Of a DNA stretch of 64,000 nt, positions 45,989 to 55,612 are shown piece by piece. The DNA is from Tardiphaga sp. P9-11 (GTDB lineage: Bacteria > Pseudomonadota > Alphaproteobacteria > Rhizobiales > Xanthobacteraceae). The notes beneath the pieces are model-generated. The model did not search any database, was not told the origin of the DNA, and was given only the letters and a program-made list of their open reading frames with translations. Position numbers and translations under genes: made by a program. The stretch lies in the NCBI RefSeq assembly GCF_008329525.1, contig NZ_NPKQ01000005.1, positions 310,001 through 374,000 on the forward strand, in the 5' to 3' direction. Every line of letters starts with the position of its first letter. Position 1 is the first letter of the stretch.

Positions 45989-46774
45989 CTACTTCTTGAC
46001 GCCTGCCGCAGCGAGGATCAGGTCGGCGACTTCCTTGGGATGCGAGACCAGCGAGAGATGGCCCGCATTGAGCTCGATCGTGGTCGCATTCATGCGCTTG
46101 GCGAGGAAACGTTCGAGATCGGGATTGATCGTCTTGTCCTGCTTCGAGACTGCATAGAACGAGGGCTTGTCGTGCCAGGCGGCCGCCGTGGTGCGCCCCG
46201 CAAAGATGGATGCGGCGGTTGATCCCTGCACGGCATAGAGCACTTCAGCCTGCTTGCGCGGAACGCCATTGGCGAAATATTTCAGGAACGAATCTTCGGA
46301 CAGTTGCGTGTAGCCATCATGGGTCTGGATTCCGGCGCGCACCTCGCCCGTCGGGAATTTGCCGGACAGCGCCACGAAATCCTCATTGGCATCCGGTGCA
46401 CGGGCCGCGACATAGACCAGCGCCGAGACCTTTGGATCGGTACCGACGTCGCTGATCACAGTGCCGGCCCAGGAATGCGCGACCAGCACGGTCGGGCCGT
46501 CCTGCAGCGCCAATGCGCGGCGCGTCGCCGCATCGGAGTCTTCCAGAGAGCTCAGCGGATTTTGCACCGCCGTGACGTGAAGGCCGGCCGCCTGCAAGCG
46601 CGGGATGACCTCAGCCCAGCTCGACCCGTCGGCCCAGGCGCCATGCACCAGCACCACGTTCTTCGCCTTCACGGGCGCTGCGGTTGCGGCTTCCGCCATC
46701 GGCGCCGTCAGCAGGCAGATGGCCGCCGTCAGCATTGCACGCAGTGTGAACTTGGAAAGGGAATTCATCAGCAT
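45989..46774 (-). CDS. exported alpha/beta hydrolase
   Basis: 261 aa with a signal peptide (MLMNSLSKFTLRAML to APMAEAA). The HG motif is VVLVHGAWADGSSW, the nucleophile is in VLVAHSWAGTVIS (A-H-S-W-A), and the histidine near the end is LNAGHLSLVSHPKEV. It belongs to the same EstC-like group as the protein at 61386-62156, with which it shares VHGA, NPLSSL and SWAG/SWGG blocks. Substrate unknown. It is separated from the bicupin by 108 bp on the same strand. Confidence 0.88.
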   Translation of the reverse strand: MLMNSLSKFTLRAMLTAAICLLTAPMAEAATAAPVKAKNVVLVHGAWADGSSWAEVIPRLQAAGLHVTAVQNPLSSLEDSDAATRRALALQDGPTVLVAHSWAGTVISDVGTDPKVSALVYVAARAPDANEDFVALSGKFPTGEVRAGIQTHDGYTQLSEDSFLKYFANGVPRKQAEVLYAVQGSTAASIFAGRTTAAAWHDKPSFYAVSKQDKTINPDLERFLAKRMNATTIELNAGHLSLVSHPKEVADLILAAAGVKK

Positions 46775-47036
46775 TGTATCACCATTCGGTTGCCCGGCGA
46801 TTGTCTCGGCCGGAAGGATGAGGGAAGAATGGATGTTGCGCTTGACGTGTTTGCGCCGCGCAGCTCGAAGGGAGATGATCGGCGTGGCACGATCTGGTTT
46901 ATGGGATCGCGACGCCGCAGTGAATCGGACGGTGGTGTGCGGCCGTCATACCTAGGTTTATGGCTACGAATACGCAGCTCCGGCGCGACTGTTACGCCGG
47001 CGAACCCGGCGGTAACGGAATGGTGAGGGTTACAGG

Positions 47037-47948
47037 ATGATCGACTACGTCACCGTGGATGTGTTCACGGATACGCGCTTCGGGGGCAATCCGCTGGCCG
47101 TGGTTCCCGATGCGCGCGACATCGACGAGACGCTGCTGCAGAAGATCGCCACCGAGTTCAATTACTCGGAAACGACCTTCGTGTTTCCGCCGGATGATCC
47201 CGCGCATACTGCACGCGTTCGCATCTTCACGCCGACCGATGAGATTCCGTTCGCCGGTCATCCCAATGTCGGCACCGCTTATGTGCTTGGCCGTCGGGGC
47301 ACGGCGTTCGGCAAGCCTGTCGGTGATCATATGGTGTTCGAGGAGAAGGCAGGCCTCGTCCATCTCGATCTGTTGCGCGATGGCGGCGAGATTGTCGGCA
47401 CCGGCTTCGTCGCGCCGCAGCCACTCACGATGCAGGGTGAGGTTGATCGTGACATGATGGCAGCCTGCATATCGCTCGCGTCCGATGCCATCGTCACGTC
47501 AACGCACGGGCCGCGCATGGTGTCCGTCGGTCTGCCTTTCGCGGTGGCCGAACTGGCCAGTCTCGATGCGCTGGCCTCCGCGCGACCAAGCACAACGGCC
47601 TTCGAGCAAGCCGAACGGAAACATCGGTCTCGCGACGATCGCTTCTCGGTCTTCATCTATGTCCGTACCGGCGACAGTTTCGATCACCTGCGCGCGCGGA
47701 TGTTCGCGCCGCTCGACAATGTCCCTGAAGATCCGGCAACCGGGAGCGCCTCTGCGGCGCTTGCGGCCTATCTCGTTACATTCGATCCGCGCCGTGACGC
47801 GATCTGCAATATCACCATCGAGCAGGGCGTCGAGATGGGACGCCGCAGCCTCATCGAAGTTGAGGTGCGGAAGCGTGATGGACATGTCGAGAGCGTTCGC
47901 ATTTCCGGCCGTTGCGTGCCGGTGATGCAGGGCCGCATCGATCTGTAA
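47037..47948 (+). CDS. PhzF-family isomerase-like protein
   Basis: 303 aa; the ATG follows GGTGAGGGTTACAG. The fold's two halves open with VDVFTDTRFGGNPLAVV and the catalytic glutamate falls at E45 (NYSE), the position known for PhzF. Substrate-loop motifs are IPFAGHPNVGTAYVL and EDPATGSASAALAAYL. PhzF makes phenazines, but most family members outside phenazine clusters have other, unknown substrates, and no phz genes are present here. A short hairpin lies about 20 bp upstream of the start. Confidence 0.9.
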   Translation: MIDYVTVDVFTDTRFGGNPLAVVPDARDIDETLLQKIATEFNYSETTFVFPPDDPAHTARVRIFTPTDEIPFAGHPNVGTAYVLGRRGTAFGKPVGDHMVFEEKAGLVHLDLLRDGGEIVGTGFVAPQPLTMQGEVDRDMMAACISLASDAIVTSTHGPRMVSVGLPFAVAELASLDALASARPSTTAFEQAERKHRSRDDRFSVFIYVRTGDSFDHLRARMFAPLDNVPEDPATGSASAALAAYLVTFDPRRDAICNITIEQGVEMGRRSLIEVEVRKRDGHVESVRISGRCVPVMQGRIDL

Positions 47949-47954
47949 GCTGAA

Positions 47955-48707
47955 TCACGCCTCTCCCGGCAGGTCGCTCATGCGCCACAGCGCCAGTGAT
48001 TTGTCGGCATAGTCGCCACCAGCTTCCGTGCAGCCTTCGTTGATCACCGCTTCAGGCACAGGAAACAGGAACGGTGCCTGTTGAAGGTTCAGCACGCGCC
48101 AGTCGCCGTCCTCGATATCGCGATTGGCCGGTGCGTCGGGGAATGTCGTGGTCAGCAGCCAGCGCGTGCCGGAGTGTTTCAGATTGGCGATGGCGCGGTG
48201 GATGTTGGCGAAAGACAGATGCACAAGGCAGTCGCGGCACAACACGAGATCGGCAGCGGGGAGGGGATCGCTGACGAGATCGAGCAGGCGGAAGTCGACG
48301 TGGTCGGCGCGCCCGTAGCGCGCGACGTTGGAGGCGATGATGTCCGGCACGATGTCGGTGCCGAGATAGGCGATACCGCGAAGATCCATCTGCGCCATCC
48401 AGGTGAAGTCGCCGCAGGGCAGATCGAGGAGTGTTTTCACCTCAAAGCGCTTCAGAAGTTGCGACAGCTCCCGGCGCAGCATTGATGTCGCGTCCAGCTC
48501 CGAGCCGAGGCCGGACTGGGAGGTTTCGGCGCCCCACAGATTGCTGCGATGGATCAACGCAAATCGTTCGGCGAGGTCGAGGCCATCGAAATCGCGCCGT
48601 TGCTCGGTGAAGCGGAGTTCGGCCAGAACCGGAGATCGTGACTTCGGTGTGTCCATTCGCGTGCCCTTCACCGCGTCAAAGACGAGTGAAATCAACTCGT
48701 TGATCAT
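47955..48707 (-). CDS. SAM-dependent methyltransferase
   Basis: 250 aa from an ATG at 48707 (MINELISLVFDAVKG) with AAGG close upstream. The SAM-binding motif I is TLLDLPCGDFTWM, followed by YLGTDIVPDII as motif II and ADLVLCRDCLVHLSFANI as motif IV/post. The FGNL..WGAETSQSGLGSELD region before motif I (NLWGAETSQSGLGS) is typical of small-molecule or glycan methyltransferases of class I. The acceptor is unknown. It is convergent with phzF. Confidence 0.85.
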   Translation of the reverse strand: MINELISLVFDAVKGTRMDTPKSRSPVLAELRFTEQRRDFDGLDLAERFALIHRSNLWGAETSQSGLGSELDATSMLRRELSQLLKRFEVKTLLDLPCGDFTWMAQMDLRGIAYLGTDIVPDIIASNVARYGRADHVDFRLLDLVSDPLPAADLVLCRDCLVHLSFANIHRAIANLKHSGTRWLLTTTFPDAPANRDIEDGDWRVLNLQQAPFLFPVPEAVINEGCTEAGGDYADKSLALWRMSDLPGEA

Positions 48708-48877
48708 TGGCCTTGCAAATTCCAAGCGTATCACGTATATTCTCGTCATTCGAATATATGCTCTGGCTTGTTGACCGCGCCGTAATCGGCTCTATTCCCC
48801 AAGACATCGTTGAAATCGGATCGGGCTCACGCGATGTCGCGTAGGGCTCGCGCATTCGCACATCTTGGAGAAGAGTT

Positions 48878-49087
48878 ATGGCAGTCGGTACAGTTAAGTG
48901 GTTCAACGCAACCAAGGGTTTCGGTTTCATTCAGCCTGATGACGGCGGCCAGGATGTGTTCGTTCACATCAGTGCAGTCGAACGCGCTGGATTGGGTTCG
49001 CTCAATGAAGGCCAGAAGGTTTCCTTCGAAGCCAAGGTCGACAAGATGCGCGGCAAGACCAGCGCAGAAGATTTGCGCGCCGTCTGA
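48878..49087 (+). CDS. cspA: cold-shock protein, CspA family
   Basis: 69 aa with the complete cold-shock fold: [19 protein letters not shown] (RNP1 KGFGFI) and [11 protein letters not shown] (RNP2 VFVHI). GGAGAAGAG precedes the ATG. It binds single-stranded RNA or DNA and melts RNA structure in the cytoplasm. The gap upstream to the divergent methyltransferase is 170 bp, leaving room for a structured leader, and a long hairpin follows. Confidence 0.95.
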   Translation: MAVGTVKWFNATKGFGFIQPDDGGQDVFVHISAVERAGLGSLNEGQKVSFEAKVDKMRGKTSAEDLRAV

Positions 49088-49186
49088 GCTTGCGAATCTG
49101 CAGCTTGAAGGTCCTGAAATTTCCACGGATGTACTGGGATTTCTCGACCGGCAAGTTCTGCATCGTCTCATAGATTTGGAATGACT

Positions 49187-49219
49187 GAAGCCCGCCGGTG
49201 ATCATCACCGGCGGGCTTC
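49187..49219. terminator. long perfect hairpin after cspA
   Basis: GAAGCCCGCCGGTGAT is followed, after one base, by its exact complement ATCACCGGCGGGCTTC. The stem is 100 bp after the cspA stop and 57 bp before the next gene. Very stable; a U-run is absent, so rho-independent ending is likely but not proven. Confidence 0.75.
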
Positions 49220-49275
49220 ATGCTATAAGTATGATCATGCGCGCGATTTGGCGTCCGATATGAGGACCGATCAAG

Positions 49276-49467
49276 ATGAGTGAACGTCTGGATACGCTCA
49301 AGGCGGCGCGTATGCGCATGATCGAGGAACGCGATGCTCATGCGAAAGTGCTGGCTGCGCCCTTCAATCGCGACAATGCCGAACGGGCCCGAAACAAGTT
49401 CGTCGAGATGCAGAACGTGATCGACGCCATCGATAGCGCCATTGCAGGCGAGCATCCCGCCTCATAG
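49276..49467 (+). CDS. small helical unknown protein (63 aa)
   Basis: 63 residues, MSERLDTLKAARMRM onward, charged and predicted wholly helical with heptad-like spacing (RNKFVEMQNVIDAIDSAI). The ATG is 8 nt after a weak GAGGA. Similar short coiled-coil proteins are common in this bacterial group; no function is known. Confidence 0.65.
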   Translation: MSERLDTLKAARMRMIEERDAHAKVLAAPFNRDNAERARNKFVEMQNVIDAIDSAIAGEHPAS

Positions 49468-49475
49468 CGCCGGCT

Positions 49476-49563
49476 TTAGCCGATCAGCGCGCGCAGTTCA
49501 GCAATCATCGTCGTGGTCTCGAACGGCTTGCCGAAGAAGCGGCTGTCGTCGGCATATCGTTCT
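49476..49563 (-). pseudogene. remnant of a response-regulator receiver domain
   Basis: Read leftward, the last codons before a TAA at 49476 encode ADDSRFFGKPFETTTMIAELRALIG. The G-K-P-F switch lysine and the final helix are the end of a receiver domain. No start codon, aspartate pocket or earlier strand is found upstream: the cyclase gene ends at 49591, 28 bp away. It looks like a 3' fragment left by a deletion or rearrangement. Confidence 0.6.
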
Positions 49564-49590
49564 GGGCGACCTGCAAATGGCCAATGGTAT

Positions 49591-51480
49591 TCAGGCGAGT
49601 GGCGACATCGTCTGCGCCGCATGCCCGTCGCACCACAGCCAGGCGTTGACCGCACCGTTGCGGCCGCGGATCTGCACGTCGGTCGGGCCGCTCAGCGCGC
49701 CGGTCGTGACGACCGCACAATCAGCGCCCGCCGCGCGCAGCAGATCGTCGCTCAGGGCGACCTTGGCTCCGTGGCTCGCGGCCACCTCCATGAGCCGACT
49801 GGCAACATTGACGGTATCGCCTGTCGCGGTGATGTGCTGGTAGCTCGCGCCGCCGAGACGCGATGCGACAATATCGCCGAAATGTGCACCGATCTTGAAT
49901 CCGATCCGGGTGGCGATCTCAGGCGGAAGACCGGCGATCCATGTGCCGGTGCGCGTCGTGAGTTCGATACAGCAGCGCGCGGCACGAGCGGCATCGTCAT
50001 CGGCGACCGCAGGCAATCCGAACAGGATCATCGCGCCGTCGCCCATGAAGGTTGTCACCACGCCGCCATGGGCGAGGGTCACCTGGTCGATCATTGCGTG
50101 GAAGGACTTTAACAGTTCGCGCACCGTATCTGCATTGAGCGTCTCGCTGAGTCCCGTGAAGCGCGACAGATCGATGAAGATGACGGCGGCATGCTGATGC
50201 ACCGGCTGCAACAGGTAATCCGGATCCCTGATCAGCCATTCGCGCAGGCCCGGCGCCTGGAACTGGCGCAGCAGATCGCTGCGGGCGGCGAAACGCTGCA
50301 CGCTGCGCCGGCTACTCCAGATCTGCAGCGCGCCGAACGCCATTGCCGGCGGCACGGCTGCGGCGAGCGGCAGCGCAGCGCTCATCCAGATGCCATGGCC
50401 GTAGGCGATGGTGTTGATCCCGGCCCACAGCGCGACGACTGCGACGATCGCAATGAGGCCGATGGCATTGCGTCGCCAGGCGAGCAGGGCGATGCACAGG
50501 ATCGCCAGCACGATCGCAAAGCCGGCATCGAACAGCCGTATGGATGTATTGCGCAACAATGTGTCCTTGGCGAGCAGATGCGTGATCGCGGTGGATACCA
50601 CTTCAACGCCGGGCATCACGGGATCGAACGGCGTCGAGAAAAAATCACCGCCGCCGGTCACGGTGACGCCGATGGCGACGACGCGATCCTCGACATCGGC
50701 ACGGCGGAGTTTGCCCGCCAGAACATCCGATGCGCTGATCGTCCGGATCGTGCCGCGCGGCCCATAGAACGACATCGGCAACAAATGGCCGACATCGGTC
50801 GGGACATGGGTGCCGGCGAGGGAAAAATTATGTTCGCCAATCTGGGCGTCGTCGCGCGAGGCGGCGGATGCGACGCGCAGCGGCATCGACACCATCACGC
50901 GATCGGCCGAGCGCATCAACATCGGCATCGAACGTGGCACGCCACTGCTGTCGGTGTTGAGATTGACCACCCCGACCGTGGCCTGGTCGGCGAAGATCTT
51001 CAGCGGCAGCAGAAATCCTGACGCGACCGGCAGGTCCGCGAGTGGTCCGGCCTCTTTGGTGGCCACCATCTGTTTCGACTCGCCGAACAACGCCGCCGCA
51101 GCGATGACGGTGTTGGCCTTGCCGAGTGCCTGCGCCAGCGCGGCGTCGCTCTCCGCTGCGCCGGTATCGACCAGCAGCAGATCGAGTGCGAGCACTTTCG
51201 GTTTGTAGCGCGCAATCTCCTCGATGATCTTGGTCAGCGTGACGCGGGGCAGTGGATAGCTGCCCTGTTCGCGCGCCACCCGATCGTCGATAGCGATGAT
51301 GGTGACGAGATCGGGCGGCTTCTTCACACCACGGACCTGGATGCGCAGGTCGGTCAGTGTCGCCTCTAACCGGTCGAGCAAGCCGACATCGCCGCGGTTA
51401 TGGCCAAAGGCCAGCGCTGCCGCCCACACCCCCGCCAGGATCATGGCGAGCGGCGTCTGCAATGTGCTGGCCTTCATCAT
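49591..51480 (-). CDS. CHASE2-domain class III nucleotide cyclase
   Basis: 629 aa. An N-terminal helix is followed by a periplasmic CHASE2 domain (DLRIQVRGVKKPPDLVTIIAIDD, LLVDTGAAESDAALAQAL, PVASGFLLPLKIFAD), then three close transmembrane helices near residues 325-410 (AIVLAILCIALLAW and others), and a class III cyclase domain. Both metal aspartates are present (FIDLSRFT and FMGDGAMILFG), as are the transition-state N and R in NVASR. The usual substrate-selecting lysine before the second aspartate (KFIGD) is threonine here (TFMGD). Together with the FecR-domain gene just upstream it forms the well-known CHASE2-cyclase pair. ATG 51480 or 51477. Confidence 0.9.
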   Translation of the reverse strand: MMKASTLQTPLAMILAGVWAAALAFGHNRGDVGLLDRLEATLTDLRIQVRGVKKPPDLVTIIAIDDRVAREQGSYPLPRVTLTKIIEEIARYKPKVLALDLLLVDTGAAESDAALAQALGKANTVIAAAALFGESKQMVATKEAGPLADLPVASGFLLPLKIFADQATVGVVNLNTDSSGVPRSMPMLMRSADRVMVSMPLRVASAASRDDAQIGEHNFSLAGTHVPTDVGHLLPMSFYGPRGTIRTISASDVLAGKLRRADVEDRVVAIGVTVTGGGDFFSTPFDPVMPGVEVVSTAITHLLAKDTLLRNTSIRLFDAGFAIVLAILCIALLAWRRNAIGLIAIVAVVALWAGINTIAYGHGIWMSAALPLAAAVPPAMAFGALQIWSSRRSVQRFAARSDLLRQFQAPGLREWLIRDPDYLLQPVHQHAAVIFIDLSRFTGLSETLNADTVRELLKSFHAMIDQVTLAHGGVVTTFMGDGAMILFGLPAVADDDAARAARCCIELTTRTGTWIAGLPPEIATRIGFKIGAHFGDIVASRLGGASYQHITATGDTVNVASRLMEVAASHGAKVALSDDLLRAAGADCAVVTTGALSGPTDVQIRGRNGAVNAWLWCDGHAAQTMSPLA

Positions 51481-51503
51481 CGTCGTGTGTCCGGGCCGGG
51501 CAA

Positions 51504-51568
51504 CGTCCAAGCCTTGCTAGCGTCCAAGCCTTGCTAACGTCCAAGCCTTGCTAACGTCCAAGCCTTGC
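51504..51568. repeat. 17-bp tandem repeat at the end of the FecR-domain gene
   Basis: CGTCCAAGCCTTGCTAA/G is repeated head to tail three times (51504, 51521, 51538) plus a 14-bp partial copy at 51555. The rightmost copy carries the stop codon of the FecR-domain gene; the others fill the spacer to the cyclase start. Each unit, read leftward, repeats the codons for the protein's last residues and stop. Confidence 0.9.
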
Positions 51569-52072
51569 CATCAATGCGGTGACGCGGGGCGCGGGCCAGC
51601 GCCGGATGTCGAGCTGTGTTGCCGATGCATCGACATCGACGCCTTCGCCAGGGCCGAGGGTCACGCTGCCGGGGCCGGTCACGCGCCTGACGCCGACGCG
51701 ACCGGTCTCGACGAAGACCGACGTCTTATTGCCCTCGGCGTCCACCGCCCATCTGGTGCCACGCACCGCGGCGATCGCTTGCGGTGTCATCACCTCGAAG
51801 GTTTTACCCGCTTTCTGTTTGGATGCCTCGATGAAAACGGCCTTGTTTTGCAGGTCGACGCCGTCGACACGGCCGTTGTGGTCGCGATCGAGCAGCGTGA
51901 AACGCGCGCCGTTTTCAGCAATGATCGTCACGCCGCCGCAATGCAGGGTTTGCGGTCCGCCGGCCGACTGGCTCGATGTGCAGCCCGGACTGGCCTGCTG
52001 CGCCGATGCAGCACTGCCATACAGGCACGCCGCAGCGACCATGGTCGCCGCCAGCCTGATTGAATGGGTCAT
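51551..52072 (-). CDS. FecR-domain secreted protein
   Basis: 173 aa from an ATG at 52072 with GGAGT 7 nt upstream. The signal peptide is MTHSIRLAATMVAAACLYGSAASAQ. The FecR-like strand pattern follows: FEVMTPQAIAAVRGTRWAVDAEGNKTSVFVETGRVGVRR. FecR-domain proteins partner with sigma factors or, as here, with CHASE2 cyclases, and may sense envelope state. It precedes the cyclase gene in one operon, 70 bp away across a tandem repeat. Confidence 0.88.
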   Translation of the reverse strand: MTHSIRLAATMVAAACLYGSAASAQQASPGCTSSQSAGGPQTLHCGGVTIIAENGARFTLLDRDHNGRVDGVDLQNKAVFIEASKQKAGKTFEVMTPQAIAAVRGTRWAVDAEGNKTSVFVETGRVGVRRVTGPGSVTLGPGEGVDVDASATQLDIRRWPAPRVTALMARLGR

Positions 52073-52547
52073 GTTGGTTACTCCTGAACGCCACATCAGT
52101 AAGGCGGGCGGCGCGCGATTACGTTCAAGATCTGTGGTCGTGCGGTATGATTGACGCTTGGAGGTGCCCATATAGGGTGACGCAGCGGCGCATCGAGGGC
52201 AGATTCGATCGGTATGGCCCATCTCACGACCATGTGAGATTGAGAGGCATTCTCAATAATCCCGCCGGGAGGTGTTGCCGCAATCCTGCCACATCTCCCC
52301 GGATTTTCAGGGGATATCAAAGGTTTGCATGGGCGTGAGAGGCCCACTTTCGGGCCGTTCGTGCTTGTTTTCCCCCCGCGCTTCCTTTATTCCCGTTTTG
52401 CATCGCAGACAGCGTCCTGAAGCCCTTGGGTAACCAAGATGATCGGCCGCGTTGAGGCGGATGCCTGGGCGTGATCCGGCAAACGGCAGACCGTTTTCCG
52501 CGCTGATCACGCTTCGACGCGTGTATTTTTCAGAGGACTAGCGCCAA
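52073..52547. other. intergenic stretch with paired palindromes
   Basis: 475 bp between the divergent FecR-domain and purA genes. Two adjacent inverted repeats, ATCTCAC-N6-GTGAGAT (52221-52240) and ATTGAGA-N5-TCTCAAT (52239-52257), share symmetry and could bind a regulator such as a Fur-family protein. A TTGACG-N16-TATAGG promoter-like pair reads rightward near 52155. A further long palindrome sits at 52469-52512. No gene is supported. Confidence 0.55.
52469..52512. repeat. long imperfect palindrome in the purA leader
   Basis: GCGTGATC and GATCACGC bound a 44-bp hairpin, with CGG-CA-AACGG pairing to CCGTT-TT-CCG inside. It ends 35 bp before the purA start. From memory it matches a common interspersed palindrome of the Rhizobiales (the CCGGAAAA...CCGGTTTTCCG type). 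It would be transcribed in the purA leader, if the promoter lies upstream. Confidence 0.6.
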
Positions 52548-53840
<1,293 letters not shown>

Positions 53841-53893
53841 CGAACTGTTACCGGATAGCCTCCAAATTGATGCACCCGCAACATTGAGTCGAG

Positions 53894-55489
53894 ATGGCTG
53901 ATTACTACCCGCTGATCGCCCGCGCCATCGCCGGACTGGACCCCAGTGCTCCCGGTGAGCAGCGGCGTGCGCTCTATGAACGCGCCCGCAGCGCCTTGAT
54001 CGCGCAGTTGCGCAGCGTCGAGCCGCCGCTCAGCGAGTCCGAAATCACCCGTGAGCGCCTCTCGCTTGAGGAAGCCGTCCGCAAAGTCGAATCCGAGGCC
54101 GCGCAGCGGGCTCGCGATGCCTCGCGGCCCGCGTCGGATGGCAAGCCTCGCGCAGGCGATGCCTTCCGCAATGCCGGTCCGCGCGCGGGTGCTGCACCGG
54201 TCGATCCGTCGCCGCGTGGCCGCCAGCCCATCACGCCGACACCGCCATCTCCGCGCGGGCCGGAAGAGCCGCGTCCGCCGCGCACCTTGCGCGTCGATCC
54301 GCCGCCGATTCCGAAGCAGCAGTCCCCCAATGCTGGCGCGCAGGATCCGAACGGTCCGCCGACCCGCGAACGGTCAGGCACGCCGCGCCGTTTCGACAAC
54401 AATCCTCCGCCGGCCCGCAATGATCGCGGCGATCAGGGTGATGCCGCGATGCGCGGTTTCCGCGACGTCACTGCCGACGTCGACGATCTCGGCCGAGCCG
54501 CAGCCCAGGCCAATCGCGCGGCCCGCAAGACCTACGCAAACGTGCCGTCGCCGACGCCGGAATTCGATCGTCTCGAACCCAGCATGGAAGCGCGTAGCGA
54601 GGCTTTCGGCTACGACGAGACAGCTTACGACGATCAGGCCGGCGATGAGCCGCAGATGCCGCCGTCGCGCATCAAGGATACCAAGGGCAAGAAGGCGAAG
54701 CCGCCCAAGCCTCCGAAGCCGAAACGCGTCAGCGGCGGTTTCCCGTTCAAGACCGCGCTTCTCATCGGCGTCGTGATGATCCTGATCGGCGCCGTGATCC
54801 TGGGCTGGCCGACGATCAACAAGATGGTGCGTGGCCTCGGCAGCGGTTCGGCGCCCGCCGTCACCGACAACAAGGATGCGCCGCTGGCGCCGCGGCCGAA
54901 GATCGCCGATCGTGTCGGTCAGCCGTCGTCGTCGGATCAGATCGCGCCGGTCGCGCAGCGCGTCGTTCTGTATGACGAAGATCCGGCGGAGCCGAAGGGC
55001 CGGCAATATGTCGGCACGGTGGTCTGGCGCACCGAGCAGATCAAGGCCTCGGGCGGAAAGCCCGGTGATATTGCCGTGCGCGCGGACATCGAGATTCCCG
55101 AACGCAAGTTCAAGATGACCATGTCCTTCCGCCGCAACACCGACACGTCGCTGCCTGCCAGCCACACGGCCGAACTCACTTTCGTGCTGCCGCCCGATTT
55201 CGCCGGCGGCGGCGTCGCCAACGTGCCGGGCGTGCTGATGAAGTCGAACGAGCAGGCGCGCGGCACGCCGCTGGCCGGCCTCGCGGTCAAGGTCACCGAC
55301 GGCTTCTTCCTGGTCGGCCTCAGCAATGTCGAAAGCGATCGCACCCGCAACCTGCAGCTCCTGAAGGAGCGGTCGTGGTTCGATATCCCGCTGGTCTATA
55401 CCAATCAGCGCCGCGCCATCATCGCGATTGAGAAGGGCTCGCCCGGCGAGCGCGCCTTCAACGACGCATTTGCGGCCTGGGGCGAGTAA
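53894..55489 (+). CDS. membrane-anchored unknown protein with disordered N-half
   Basis: 531 aa. Residues about 1-65 form a charged helical region (YYPLIARAIAGLDPSAPGEQRR, then ARSALIAQLRSVEPPLSE). Residues about 80-280 are rich in proline, arginine and aspartate and look disordered. One transmembrane helix lies near 287-309 (ALLIGVVMILIGAVILGWPTI). The C-terminal 200 residues are a soluble domain with VLYDEDPAEPKGRQYVGTVVWRTE and an immunoglobulin-like strand pattern, probably in the periplasm. The N-terminus would thus be cytoplasmic. It follows purA closely; this arrangement and the protein seem conserved in the Bradyrhizobium group, with no known function. Confidence 0.85.
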   Translation: MADYYPLIARAIAGLDPSAPGEQRRALYERARSALIAQLRSVEPPLSESEITRERLSLEEAVRKVESEAAQRARDASRPASDGKPRAGDAFRNAGPRAGAAPVDPSPRGRQPITPTPPSPRGPEEPRPPRTLRVDPPPIPKQQSPNAGAQDPNGPPTRERSGTPRRFDNNPPPARNDRGDQGDAAMRGFRDVTADVDDLGRAAAQANRAARKTYANVPSPTPEFDRLEPSMEARSEAFGYDETAYDDQAGDEPQMPPSRIKDTKGKKAKPPKPPKPKRVSGGFPFKTALLIGVVMILIGAVILGWPTINKMVRGLGSGSAPAVTDNKDAPLAPRPKIADRVGQPSSSDQIAPVAQRVVLYDEDPAEPKGRQYVGTVVWRTEQIKASGGKPGDIAVRADIEIPERKFKMTMSFRRNTDTSLPASHTAELTFVLPPDFAGGGVANVPGVLMKSNEQARGTPLAGLAVKVTDGFFLVGLSNVESDRTRNLQLLKERSWFDIPLVYTNQRRAIIAIEKGSPGERAFNDAFAAWGE

Positions 55490-55500
55490 AGACGAGGCCC

Positions 55501-55538
55501 GTCATTCCGGGTTCGCGCGAGCTACGCTCCAGAATGAC
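55501..55538. repeat. interspersed palindrome, copy 5 (short)
   Basis: GTCATTCCGG and CCAGAATGAC bound a 38-bp hairpin with GTTCGCGCGAGC inside: the ends of the larger element without its middle. It begins 11 bp after the stop of the membrane-anchored gene. Confidence 0.65.
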
Positions 55539-55612
55539 GAGAAAAACTCCCACGCCGATGTGACTTGACCGGTTTTCCCGGCATTTCTATCCACGATGAT
55601 CAGTCTTCTCGG

